Shown in pieces: positions 1-8,218 of a stretch of DNA of 64,000 bases. Below the pieces are notes generated by a model. It had not been told where the DNA came from and did no database searches. It worked only from the letters and a program-made list of their open reading frames with translations. Each line of letters opens with the position of its first letter. The first letter of the stretch is position 1. The stretch covers positions 25,924 through 89,923 of the forward strand of contig NZ_JAJJJF010000011.1 of NCBI RefSeq assembly GCF_022458745.1. Reading direction: 5' to 3'. The position numbers were made by a program, and so were the translations under genes. The DNA is from Bacillus piscicola (GTDB lineage Bacteria > Bacillota > Bacilli > Bacillales > Marinococcaceae).

Positions 1-2
1 GC

Positions 3-89
3 CATGAAAAGAAAATGAGAAGTTTAAAGTTATTCACTGAGGAAGTTATGCCAAAGTTCCAGAAAAGTGAAGTGACAAGTAATCAATAA
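3..89 (+). CDS. C-terminal end of an LLM-class flavin-dependent oxidoreductase (partial)
   Basis: The window opens inside a reading frame that closes with TAA at 87-89, so only 28 residues are visible. The tail SLKLFTEEVMPKF resembles the final helix of luciferase-like (LLM) flavin oxidoreductases, which commonly end in SLxLFxxEVMPxF. Such enzymes use reduced flavin from a partner reductase; a reductase gene closes this same operon at 6112-6609. The next gene starts 35 bases on with its own ribosome binding site. The call rests on a short tail and on context; the body of the gene lies upstream of the window. Confidence 0.6.
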   Translation, partial: HEKKMRSLKLFTEEVMPKFQKSEVTSNQ

Positions 90-123
90 AACTAATTTAT
101 ATTCCAACAGGGAGGAAACGACT

Positions 124-702
124 ATGTTAGAAATCAGAAAAGTATTTACAGCTATTGAGGAAACGCGTGTGGAAGGTGGAAAAGAATTAGAAACGCCAAT
201 TAAAATCGTTGCGTCGATGGCGGTTATAAAAAATCCATGGGCTGGCAGAGGATTTGTTGAGAACTTGAAGCCGGAAATCGATGAATATGCTCCGGAATTA
301 GGTGAACTTTTAACGGGTGAGCTGCTTCAAGCTATTGGTTCTCCAGATAATGTAGAAGCGTTTGGAAAAGCAGGCGTTGTAGGAGTAGACGGCGAAATTG
401 AGCATGCTTCTGCTTTTATTCACACGTTGAAGTTTGGGAATAAGTACCGCGATGCTGTAGAAGGAAAAAGCATTTTAAGCTTTACTAATAAAAGAGGTGG
501 AGCCGGAACAGCGATTACTATTCCGATGGTACACAAGAATGATGAATCGAAGCGTTCTCACTATATTACCTTTGAAACTATGATACCAGATGCACCACGT
601 GCTGATGAGATTATTGTAGTGATCGGTGCATCAACAGGAGGACGTCCTCATCCACGGACTGGGGATAGACACACAGATATGAAGGAAATGGGTCTTGTAT
701 AA
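124..702 (+). CDS. Amino acid synthesis family protein (DUF1185)
   Basis: This 192-residue protein has the hallmark C-terminal motif GGRPHPRTGDRHTDMKEMG and the GRGFVENL segment near residue 40 typical of the DUF1185/AA_synth family (Pfam PF06684). Biochemical function is not established. The start is supported by GGGAGGAAACGACT just upstream. The stop overlaps the next gene's ATG by one base (TAATG), indicating translational coupling. Family members occur next to LLM monooxygenases and flavin reductases, and here the gene sits between an LLM-type tail and a hydrolase. A role in handling an unstable ring-opening intermediate is inference only. Confidence 0.8.
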   Translation: MLEIRKVFTAIEETRVEGGKELETPIKIVASMAVIKNPWAGRGFVENLKPEIDEYAPELGELLTGELLQAIGSPDNVEAFGKAGVVGVDGEIEHASAFIHTLKFGNKYRDAVEGKSILSFTNKRGGAGTAITIPMVHKNDESKRSHYITFETMIPDAPRADEIIVVIGASTGGRPHPRTGDRHTDMKEMGLV

Positions 703-1496
703 TGCAAGCCGAAGATCGTAAAGGATTGGCAACGTACTGGCAAGAGAAAGGCAGTGGAGAGCCAGTGATATTAATACATGGTGTGGGAATGGACCACACC
801 ATGTGGCAATATCAAACGGAGTTTCTCGCTTCTTATTACCGTGTTATCACTTACGATATGCTTGGGCATGGAAACTCGGGAAAACCGGGCGGCGAGTATA
901 AACTCGATCATTACGTTTCTCAGTTGCTAGGATTGATGGATCAATTATCTCTCGATCAAGCCCATATTGTTGGCTTCTCGATGGGAGGAATGGTTGCTCA
1001 GTTATTCGGAATTATACATCCGGACAAAGTGAAAACGCTTACCTTCATGAACGCTGTGGCGAACCGTTCAGAAAAGGAACAGCAAGCCGTCAAGAATAGA
1101 GTGAAACAAGTTGAAAGAGAAGGCCATCAATCCACGATTGATGCTGCGATTGATAGGTGGTTTAACGAGGATTACCGCAAGAACAACCCAGATTTAGTGG
1201 AAAAAGTAAGAGAACGGTTGAAAAACAACGATGCCGACGCTTATTTAAAGTCATATAAGGTGTTTGCTGCAGCTGATCAGGAAATTTGGCCACAATTAAA
1301 TGAGATAAAGAAACCAACACTTGTTATAACAGGAGAAGGGGATGTCGGTTCTACGCCGCTCATGGCAGAGGACATCCATGAACAGCTTTCAAATTCTGAA
1401 CTCGTTATTTTCCCAGGATTCAAGCATATGCTGCCCATGGAAAATTATGAAGCTGTCAACGAAACGATCTTTCGTTTTATTGAAAAACACAGATAG
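702..1496 (+). CDS. Alpha/beta hydrolase
   Basis: This 264-residue alpha/beta-fold hydrolase has an oxyanion HGVGMDHTMW motif near residue 26, the nucleophile elbow GFSMGGM near residue 93, an acid in the TGEGDVGST segment and a C-terminal His in FPGFKHMLP. It is translationally coupled to the DUF1185 gene and followed 20 bases later by an aldehyde dehydrogenase. In trigonelline and related N-heterocycle pathways, a hydrolase of this type cleaves the amide or ester made after ring opening. By position this is the counterpart of TgnD-type enzymes, but the substrate cannot be read from sequence. Confidence 0.85.
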   Translation: MQAEDRKGLATYWQEKGSGEPVILIHGVGMDHTMWQYQTEFLASYYRVITYDMLGHGNSGKPGGEYKLDHYVSQLLGLMDQLSLDQAHIVGFSMGGMVAQLFGIIHPDKVKTLTFMNAVANRSEKEQQAVKNRVKQVEREGHQSTIDAAIDRWFNEDYRKNNPDLVEKVRERLKNNDADAYLKSYKVFAAADQEIWPQLNEIKKPTLVITGEGDVGSTPLMAEDIHEQLSNSELVIFPGFKHMLPMENYEAVNETIFRFIEKHR

Positions 1497-1519
1497 GGTT
1501 CGTTAGGAGGACGTTATTG

Positions 1520-3004
1520 ATGGAAGCACTAAAGAAGTATGACATGTATATTAACGGGGAGTGGACTGCTTCCTCCGACGGTCAGTATTTTGAAAGTTTC
1601 AATCCGGCAACTGGACAGCCGTGGTGCTATGTTGCGCAAGGTACTTCGGAAGACGTGGAAAGGGCTGTGAAAGCAGCAGACAATGCCTTTTATAACAAAG
1701 ACTGGGCAGACATGACATATACAAAAAGAGGGCATTTACTGCGCAAACTCGGTGATCTATTATCCGAGAATGTCGAAGAACTTGCGGAATTTGAAACGCG
1801 AGATAATGGGAAGCTAATCCGGGAAATGAAAGCACAGTTAACTTACATGCCTGAATTCTTCTATTACTATGCAGGCCTTGCTGACAAAATCCAGGGTGAA
1901 ACATTACCGATTGACAAAAAGGATATGTTCGTCTTTTCGGAAAGAGAGCCTTTAGGTGTGGTAGTAGCTATTACTCCTTGGAACTCCCCTCTTTATCTAA
2001 CTTTTATTAAACTGGCTCCCGCTTTGATTGCCGGGAATACGATTGTGATCAAGCCATCTGAGCATTCTTCAGCTTCATTGCTTGAGTTTACGAAGTTAAT
2101 AGAGAAGGCTGGATTTCCCCCTGGAGTGGTTAATATAGTGACGGGCTTTGGGGCTGATATTGGCGATTCATTAACCTCCCATCCTTTTGTGAGCCGAGTA
2201 GCGTTTACCGGTGGAGAAAAGACAGCCAGGAACATCGTTAGGAATTCCGCTGAGAATTTTGCCCAATTGTCTTTAGAATTGGGAGGCAAGTCACCTAATA
2301 TCGTATTTGATGACGCTAATTTGTATAACGCAGCGATGGGCACCATTGCAGGGATATTTGGCGCGACTGGTCAAAGCTGTGTAGCTGGCTCAAGATTGTT
2401 CCTTCATCAAAAGATATACGACGAGTTTATGGATATTCTCGTGTCTCGAGTAGAGAAGATAAAAATTGGGGATCCGATGTCTGCGGATTCTGAGATTGGC
2501 CCAGTTGCCACGTTAAATCAGTTGGAAAGCATTGAAAGGTATGTAGAAACAGGTTTGGACGAAGGTGGGAAGCTTCTACTGGGAGGAAAGCGGCCTGAGC
2601 ATATGAAAGAGGGCTGGTATTTTGAACCGACTATTTTTGAGCACACAGAACACAATGGCTGTATTACCAAAGAAGAAATATTTGGTCCAGTGTTAAGTGT
2701 CATGCCATTCTCTGAGGAAGAAGAAGTTATCAAGCTCGCGAATAGCACTGACTACGGGCTGGCAGCTGGTATTTGGACGAATGACATAGGTAGAGGACAT
2801 CGACTCTCGAAACGGTTGCGCGCAGGGATTGTCTGGGTAAATACGTATCGTAGCATCTCACCAATCGCACCAATTGGCGGATCAAAACTCAGCGGTTATG
2901 GACGAGAAGGTGGGCTAGAATCAGTTCATGACTATACCCAGAAGAAAACAGTGTGGATAAACACTTCATCTGCCCCTATGTCTGATCCATTTATTATTCG
3001 ATGA
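1520..3004 (+). CDS. NAD(P)-dependent aldehyde dehydrogenase
   Basis: A 494-residue ALDH-superfamily enzyme. The catalytic Cys lies in GATGQSCVAGSR (about residue 288) and the general-base Glu in SLELGGKSPN. The cofactor region includes TPWNSPLY and FTGGEKTA, and the EEIFGPVLSV motif is intact. The ATG at 1520 is chosen over an in-frame TTG at 1517 because it is better spaced from AGGAGG at 1506-1511. It sits in the ring-cleavage operon and probably oxidises a semialdehyde intermediate (TgnC- or succinate-semialdehyde-like). The exact substrate is unknown. Confidence 0.88.
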   Translation: MEALKKYDMYINGEWTASSDGQYFESFNPATGQPWCYVAQGTSEDVERAVKAADNAFYNKDWADMTYTKRGHLLRKLGDLLSENVEELAEFETRDNGKLIREMKAQLTYMPEFFYYYAGLADKIQGETLPIDKKDMFVFSEREPLGVVVAITPWNSPLYLTFIKLAPALIAGNTIVIKPSEHSSASLLEFTKLIEKAGFPPGVVNIVTGFGADIGDSLTSHPFVSRVAFTGGEKTARNIVRNSAENFAQLSLELGGKSPNIVFDDANLYNAAMGTIAGIFGATGQSCVAGSRLFLHQKIYDEFMDILVSRVEKIKIGDPMSADSEIGPVATLNQLESIERYVETGLDEGGKLLLGGKRPEHMKEGWYFEPTIFEHTEHNGCITKEEIFGPVLSVMPFSEEEEVIKLANSTDYGLAAGIWTNDIGRGHRLSKRLRAGIVWVNTYRSISPIAPIGGSKLSGYGREGGLESVHDYTQKKTVWINTSSAPMSDPFIIR

Positions 3005-3052
3005 GTTTGATAATAGGTGATCTATTAATTAAAAGAAGCGAGGGATAGGTTT

Positions 3053-4075
3053 ATGACTTCTATCCAAAAAATATATGACGAACTGCTAAAAGGACGACTT
3101 GTTGTGGTAGTGGATGACTTACAGCATCATCATGTAAGTTATCTGGCTGGGGACCTTCGTGCGATCCAATCGGACCATGTTAATTTCATGATCCAAAAAG
3201 GAAAGGGACTTGTTTATGCTTGCATAAGTGAGGAGCAAGGAAAAAAACTGGCCCTTCCCATGATGACTGAAAATAATGATGATACGATGACGGTTTCGGT
3301 TGATCATTATACGTCGACCACAGGTATTTCCGTCAACGAACGGACACAGACTCTGAAAGCGCTTAATGAAAATACGGCCAGACCGGAGCATTTTATCCGG
3401 CCGGGCCATGTGTTTCCGGTTATATATTCCGAGCAGGGCCTTCTAGAGCGGCGCAGTGTATTTGAAGCTGTCACCGATATCTCACGGATAAATCAACAAG
3501 AGCCTGCCAGTTCCTACCTTTGTGAAATATTAAATAGCAGAGGTGAAATAGCGGATACAGAAGAAGTTCAATTACTATGCAGCAAGTATCGTCTTTCTTC
3601 TATATTATTAAGTGACCTTTTATCATGTAAAGCAGATCGATATATTACCTGCTTTGAAGCGAAAACGACATCCATTCCTTATGTCAATCAGTCAAAAGGA
3701 TTTCCCAATCTTAGCTTAACTTTACCGGCAGAGAACCCATATCTGAAAACTGGAGTATACGGTATAAAGGTTCATTGTGAAGACCAAATGGAAACAGGCA
3801 TTATGCATGTCAACGAAAACAATGGTGAAAAGACGTTTGATATGTGTTTGCTTCGTGAGGATGTTTCTTTACTAAAAAAAGAGGTAGTAGTGGAAGCTGC
3901 TTTTTACCTGAGACGCTTACGATTTTTTTCGTCCTCTTCCATTGATGAGCTAGTCGTCATGTATGAAAAAGATCACGATGCGGTTACTACTCTGTTCCAA
4001 CTAATTTCTGATGAAAAATGGCGGGTGAAAGGAAGTAATGAGAGAACACAAACAGCACGTACTTCAATTTCCTGA
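3053..4075 (+). CDS. RibB-fold protein lacking DHBP synthase catalytic residues
   Basis: The first ~200 of 340 residues align with 3,4-dihydroxy-2-butanone-4-phosphate synthase (RibB): GRLVVVVDD, LALPMMTENN, TSTTGISVNERTQT and RPGHVFPV are recognisable. The catalytic acidic loop, normally DDEDRENEGD, reads DDLQHHHVSY. The active-site GHTEA reads SVFEA, so the His is lost. CEI (equivalent of CEL) keeps its Glu. The last ~130 residues may be a decayed GTP cyclohydrolase II-like barrel, but I see no zinc-binding GSxRCDCG. Riboflavin precursor synthesis is therefore unlikely; it may be a flavin-related binding protein or a new activity. It overlaps the following small gene. Confidence 0.75.
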   Translation: MTSIQKIYDELLKGRLVVVVDDLQHHHVSYLAGDLRAIQSDHVNFMIQKGKGLVYACISEEQGKKLALPMMTENNDDTMTVSVDHYTSTTGISVNERTQTLKALNENTARPEHFIRPGHVFPVIYSEQGLLERRSVFEAVTDISRINQQEPASSYLCEILNSRGEIADTEEVQLLCSKYRLSSILLSDLLSCKADRYITCFEAKTTSIPYVNQSKGFPNLSLTLPAENPYLKTGVYGIKVHCEDQMETGIMHVNENNGEKTFDMCLLREDVSLLKKEVVVEAAFYLRRLRFFSSSSIDELVVMYEKDHDAVTTLFQLISDEKWRVKGSNERTQTARTSIS

Positions 4076-4346
4076 TCTTCGATTTGCAAGTTACTGTTGT
4101 AAGACGTTCGGGGTGAACCGTGGCGTATTTAACGTAGTAGACGAATGGTTTTTCGAACAAGGGATCGTGGATGTTCTAACGCGCCGAAACTTTATTGTTC
4201 ATTTTTTTGAAACTTTATATCAGGAAAATAAGGATATTAGCTTTGGAAGCGGCGGAGTGAAAAAAGCTCTCCATACATTTTGGGCAGTTCAAAGAACACC
4301 ACAAAAGGTTGAAAATCCAGCTCTTAATATTCACTCATATGTCTGA
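4038..4346 (+). CDS. Unknown 102-residue protein coupled to the RibB-like gene
   Basis: I do not recognise this protein. The ATG at 4038 has a good Shine-Dalgarno (AAAGGAAG, 4028-4035) and lies 38 bases inside the preceding gene in another frame, so translation is probably coupled. The product is soluble and rich in aromatic residues (VVDEWFFEQGIVDVL, IVHFFETLYQ), with no signal peptide, membrane segment or metal motif. Its placement between a RibB-like pseudoenzyme and a betaine transporter suggests a pathway-specific accessory role, but this is only context. Confidence 0.6.
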   Translation: MREHKQHVLQFPDLRFASYCCKTFGVNRGVFNVVDEWFFEQGIVDVLTRRNFIVHFFETLYQENKDISFGSGGVKKALHTFWAVQRTPQKVENPALNIHSYV

Positions 4347-4501
4347 TTATTAACAATAAATGATTGATTAATGCTATTCTAACTACCTCGTTTGTATGGT
4401 ACATGGTAATCGAGGGTTAAAGGTTTTGTCGACGAGTAAGTCAAATGTGTCAGGAACGTGTAACAACCGAAGTGATCGATTATGCTAGAGGAGGGAAATG
4501 T

Positions 4502-6082
4502 ATGGAAAATGGTATGCGCACAGGTAAAATAAACTGGCCAGTCTTTATTCTAACTGGTGGAGTTCTGACAATTTTTGTCATCATGTCCTTAATTTATACA
4601 GACGGTGTGGCGGCACTTGTTAATTGGGGGTTCACCCAATCTATCAAATATTTCGGTGCTTTTTGGCAGTTATTATTACTTGCAACATTTGTGGTCGGTG
4701 CTGTATTAGCTATCTCTAAATATGGAAAAGCACGTGTGGGAAACTTGGATAAACCAGACATGAGTTTCTTTAAATGGGCGGCGATCATAACAGTTTCGGG
4801 ACTTGGGGCCGGCGGTGTATTTTGGGCAGCGGCAGAACCGATGTATTACTTTACAGAAGTGCCGCCTATGCATGACGGGATTTCTGCTGCGACAGAAGGA
4901 GCAGTAGGAGTTGCAATGGCGCAAAGCTTTATGTCCTGGGGTTTTACGGCGTGGGCCGTGTACGGAGCGATAAGCGCGATTATTATTATGTATGCTCATT
5001 ACAACAAAGGTTTGTCTTTGCGCCCAAGGACTCTATTATATCCGATATTTGGAGAGAAAATTGAGACAAATAATTGGGGTGTAGCGGCTGACGTTTTCTG
5101 TATTTTAGGTGCAGTCGCGGGGACGATTGGAACAATTGGTTTTTTTGGATTTCAGTTCAGTTACTGGATGCATGACCTATTTGGATTGCCGGATACACTT
5201 TTGACTCAAGTGTTAGCGGTAGGGGTGTTGATAGCATTAGTAACCATATCAACAGTGACAGGTATTGAAAAAGGAATCCAGTTTTTAAGCCGTTTTAACG
5301 TATGGTTTGCGATCGGTGTTGGTATTATCCTCCTTCTGATTGGTCCTGGAGGTTTTATCATTGATACGTTTATTTCTTCATTTGGAACCTATATGGGCGA
5401 ATATATGAATATTCACACTTATAGGGATGATCAAGCCTGGCTTGGATCTTGGATGCTATTTTTCTTTGGGTGGTTTATCGGTTTCGGACCTCTTATGGCA
5501 GTCTTAGTGGCCAGGGTATCTCGTGGGCGGACAGTTCGAGAAGTGTTTCTTGTCGTCTCCATTGTAACAGCGCTTGCATCAAACGTGTGGTTCAGTATTC
5601 TCGGTGGCAGCGGTATTTTTTATGAACTGCAAAACAGCGGTTCTGTCAGCACCCCTCTTTTAGAAAATGGGCTGCCGGCTGCTATTATTGCGATTGCCGA
5701 ACAGCTGCCTTTAGGCGGAATCATGGCTATCGTCATGTTAATCTTAACCATTACTTTCGTCATTACAACAGCTGATTCGATGTCTTATTCGGTATCTATG
5801 GCCGTTACCGGTGAAGGGGACCCACCGAAGGCAGTACGAGTATTTTGGGCCATCTTGATGGGAGCTATTTCTGTTATTCTCATTAATATCGGGGAGGGTA
5901 GTATCGGTGCCCTGCAGTCGTTCATTGTCGTCACAGCTGTTCCGATTTCTATCATCATGCTGCCTGTATTATGGGGCGCACCAAAAATTGCTAAAAAAAT
6001 GGCTATCGAACAGGGTGTTGTCAAAGAAGAGTCAGTAGGTTATCCAAGCGGTAAGGTTTCACAAAAAGTAGAAAATCTATAG
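4502..6082 (+). CDS. BCCT-family betaine/carnitine/choline-type transporter
   Basis: A 526-residue membrane protein with about 12 hydrophobic segments. BCCT signatures are GLGAGGVFWAAAEPMYYF near residue 85 and FGPLMAVLVARVSRGRTVRE near residue 325. The ATG at 4502 is preferred over an in-frame ATG at 4445 because GAGGAGGG lies just upstream. The family imports quaternary ammonium compounds by sodium or proton symport. Being inside a ring-opening operon rather than with osmoprotection genes suggests it imports the pathway substrate, possibly a pyridinium betaine such as trigonelline. The C-terminal tail is short. Confidence 0.88.
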   Translation: MENGMRTGKINWPVFILTGGVLTIFVIMSLIYTDGVAALVNWGFTQSIKYFGAFWQLLLLATFVVGAVLAISKYGKARVGNLDKPDMSFFKWAAIITVSGLGAGGVFWAAAEPMYYFTEVPPMHDGISAATEGAVGVAMAQSFMSWGFTAWAVYGAISAIIIMYAHYNKGLSLRPRTLLYPIFGEKIETNNWGVAADVFCILGAVAGTIGTIGFFGFQFSYWMHDLFGLPDTLLTQVLAVGVLIALVTISTVTGIEKGIQFLSRFNVWFAIGVGIILLLIGPGGFIIDTFISSFGTYMGEYMNIHTYRDDQAWLGSWMLFFFGWFIGFGPLMAVLVARVSRGRTVREVFLVVSIVTALASNVWFSILGGSGIFYELQNSGSVSTPLLENGLPAAIIAIAEQLPLGGIMAIVMLILTITFVITTADSMSYSVSMAVTGEGDPPKAVRVFWAILMGAISVILINIGEGSIGALQSFIVVTAVPISIIMLPVLWGAPKIAKKMAIEQGVVKEESVGYPSGKVSQKVENL

Positions 6083-6111
6083 AATAGAGATGAATAGGGA
6101 TTGAAAGGAGA

Positions 6112-6609
6112 ATGAAAGTGTCAGAGAAAGAGAATGTATTCAAGGAAGTAATGGGGAATTATCCGACAGGGGTTACGATTGTAACAGCCCGGAACGAAGA
6201 GGGGGAGCCGGTTGGCTTGACGGTTAATTCATTCGCATCGGTATCCCTGGACCCACTGCTAGTCTTATGGTCCATCGATCATAGAGTATCATCGCTCGAA
6301 GCGTTTAAAAGCGCGGATCATTTTGCGATACACATTTTAAGTGGGGATCAGCAGGATCTGTGTAAAACGTTTGCTTCGAAAGATACGGACCGCTTCAACT
6401 CTTGCACTTGGGAGAGCTCGGAGTATAATCTTCCTGTCATTAACGATGCATACGCCGTACTTCAATGTAAAACGTTCAAGCAGGTGGAAGCAGGAGACCA
6501 CACCATTTTGATCGGCGAAGTACAAGACATTCAAAAATCCGATACAAAGGAACCAATGATGTACCACCAACGCCGTTTTGGGCCAATTCCGGTTGAGTTC
6601 CACAGCTAA
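6112..6609 (+). CDS. Flavin reductase (HpaC-like), partner of the LLM monooxygenase
   Basis: This 165-residue protein belongs to the short flavin reductase family: YPTGVTIVTA, GLTVNSFASVSLDP and GDHTILIGEV are the conserved flavin-binding motifs. It reduces FMN or FAD with NAD(P)H and hands the reduced flavin to a monooxygenase. GAAAGGAG precedes the ATG by a few bases. It is the last gene of the first operon and is followed by a strong terminator. The likely partner is the LLM enzyme whose tail opens the window. Two other reductases of this family lie at 16568 and 43009. Confidence 0.88.
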   Translation: MKVSEKENVFKEVMGNYPTGVTIVTARNEEGEPVGLTVNSFASVSLDPLLVLWSIDHRVSSLEAFKSADHFAIHILSGDQQDLCKTFASKDTDRFNSCTWESSEYNLPVINDAYAVLQCKTFKQVEAGDHTILIGEVQDIQKSDTKEPMMYHQRRFGPIPVEFHS

Positions 6610-6615
6610 AAAAAC

Positions 6616-6659
6616 ACACTTCCCACGGGTCTGTCGGACTTGATGGGAAGTGTTTTTTT
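6616..6659 (+). terminator. Rho-independent terminator of the first catabolic operon
   Basis: A perfect 10-bp stem (ACACTTCCCA at 6616-6625 with TGGGAAGTGT at 6644-6653) is followed by a run of seven T. It sits seven bases after the flavin reductase stop codon. Confidence 0.9.
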
Positions 6660-6682
6660 GCGATATTTTGCAGATACCATAA

Positions 6683-6949
6683 TTAAAAGTACCGAGAAAT
6701 ATAGAAAGCTGCCGCTATTTCAAAGAGGGCAATAAACGGAACGAGGAGAGTAAATGCTGGCTTTCTTATTTTGTGACGAAAGAGCATCATCCCCGCTATA
6801 ATGCCAATAAAACCGCCGAGACAAGCAAGGAGAAGGAGATTTTTCTCCGGTATACGCCTTTTCCTCCGTATTGCTTTCCATTTATCTACCCCCATAAAGA
6901 TAAACGACAAGATAGTTATTACTATTATATAAGTCAGAAAAACTGCCAA
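6683..6949 (-). CDS. DUF1294 family small membrane protein
   Basis: This 88-residue protein has three hydrophobic segments. The DUF1294 pattern is clear: MGVDKWKAIRRKRRIPEKN, then LLLLACLGGFIGIIAGM and FRHKIRKPAF. Function is unknown. The start is a TTG preceded by AAAGGA at a spacing of about ten bases. It is convergent with the flavin reductase operon and stands alone. Confidence 0.82.
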   Translation of the reverse strand: MAVFLTYIIVITILSFIFMGVDKWKAIRRKRRIPEKNLLLLACLGGFIGIIAGMMLFRHKIRKPAFTLLVPFIALFEIAAAFYISRYF

Positions 6950-7207
6950 GAGTATGAAATCCTTTCCTTAAGAGGTTTACTTATTATACCAGGTTTTAAT
7001 AAAACCCCCACGTAGTCTCCAATTAAATGAAAGCAGTTGGCTGATTCGATTTGCCCCTGCATTTTCCTACCTTGTATTTTACATCCTTAATTGTTAAACC
7101 CGTAGTGATTTTATTAGAAAAAGTGAACATTCTGTTTCAGTTGTGCAACGAAAATGTAGACAATTTATTGCAATCTAGCAAAGGTAGTCTTTATGTAGAA
7201 GGCAACT

Positions 7208-7216
7208 TGCTATAAT
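7208..7216 (+). promoter_or_regulatory. Extended -10 promoter for the qox operon
   Basis: TGCTATAAT is a consensus extended -10 (TGnTATAAT). No good -35 lies at the usual spacing, which is normal for extended -10 promoters. It is about 55 bases before the qoxA start. Confidence 0.6.
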
Positions 7217-7271
7217 CAATCTACGGTACAAACATTTACGGAGAAGTTTTGGAATGGAGGAGGTTGCCCTC

Positions 7272-8195
7272 ATGAAGCGTATGAGAAACCATATGCAAAA
7301 ATGGATTCCTATAGGAATGCTAGCTCTCATCATGTTACTGAGCGGTTGTGAACAAATGGCCGTGTTTGATCCGAAAGGACCGGTAGCGGAGAGCCAAAAG
7401 GATCTTATCGTGTACTCACTTTGGTTTATGCTTGTTATTGTGGTTGTCGTATTCGCGTTATTTGCTTATATGGTTTGGAAGTATCGTGATCGCCCAAATC
7501 GTAAAGACGGTGACTACAATCCGAATATCCATGGAAATCTTTTAATTGAAATCATATGGACCGCAATTCCGATTGTGATTGTAATTGCTTTATCTGTACC
7601 AACTGTTCAGACACTTTTTGATTTAGAAAGACCGTCGACGGCACATGAAGCGGAAGAGCCACTTGTCGTGTATGCAACAGCGGCAGATTGGAAATGGTTC
7701 TTTAGTTATCCGGAGCAAAATATTGAAACCGTCAATTATTTGCATATCCCGACAAATCGGGACATTGAATTTCGATTATCGTCGGCAGATTCTATGGCAG
7801 CGTTGTGGATCCCACAGTTAGGCGGCCAGAAATATAATATGGCGGGCATGGAAAACACCCTTTATTTACAGGCCGACGAACCAGGGGTGTATGACGGCCG
7901 CAACGCTAACTTCAATGGAGAAGGTTTTACGAAACAAACCTTTCAAGTTCACGCCGAAGACAAAGAACAATTCGAGGAATGGGTGGAAAAAGTGCAGGAC
8001 GATTCCCCAGCACTCACGCAGGACCAATATGACAGCCTGCTCGAACCCGGATTAACGGAGACCATGGCGTTTTCCTCCACTCATCTACAGTGGGTGGATC
8101 ATGGAACCAATGAAGGACGCGATTATTCTATCAACCTTCACCGCGATGCGTATGAAGAATTAATGCATCTAGAAAACGGTAAAAAAAGGGAGTAA
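7272..8195 (+). CDS. qoxA: Cytochrome aa3-type menaquinol oxidase subunit II
   Basis: A 307-residue lipoprotein-type subunit II. The signal segment ends in the lipobox LLSGC (about residue 26), followed by two transmembrane helices and a periplasmic cupredoxin domain. The CuA ligands of cytochrome c oxidases are absent (NANFNGEGF replaces the Cys-rich motif), so the electron donor is quinol. The ATG at 7272 is preferred over 7254 because GGAGGAGG lies nine bases before it. It heads qoxABCD with short spacings. Confidence 0.93.
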   Translation: MKRMRNHMQKWIPIGMLALIMLLSGCEQMAVFDPKGPVAESQKDLIVYSLWFMLVIVVVVFALFAYMVWKYRDRPNRKDGDYNPNIHGNLLIEIIWTAIPIVIVIALSVPTVQTLFDLERPSTAHEAEEPLVVYATAADWKWFFSYPEQNIETVNYLHIPTNRDIEFRLSSADSMAALWIPQLGGQKYNMAGMENTLYLQADEPGVYDGRNANFNGEGFTKQTFQVHAEDKEQFEEWVEKVQDDSPALTQDQYDSLLEPGLTETMAFSSTHLQWVDHGTNEGRDYSINLHRDAYEELMHLENGKKRE

Positions 8196-8218
8196 CCACA
8201 GAAAGCAGGTGAACAAGA

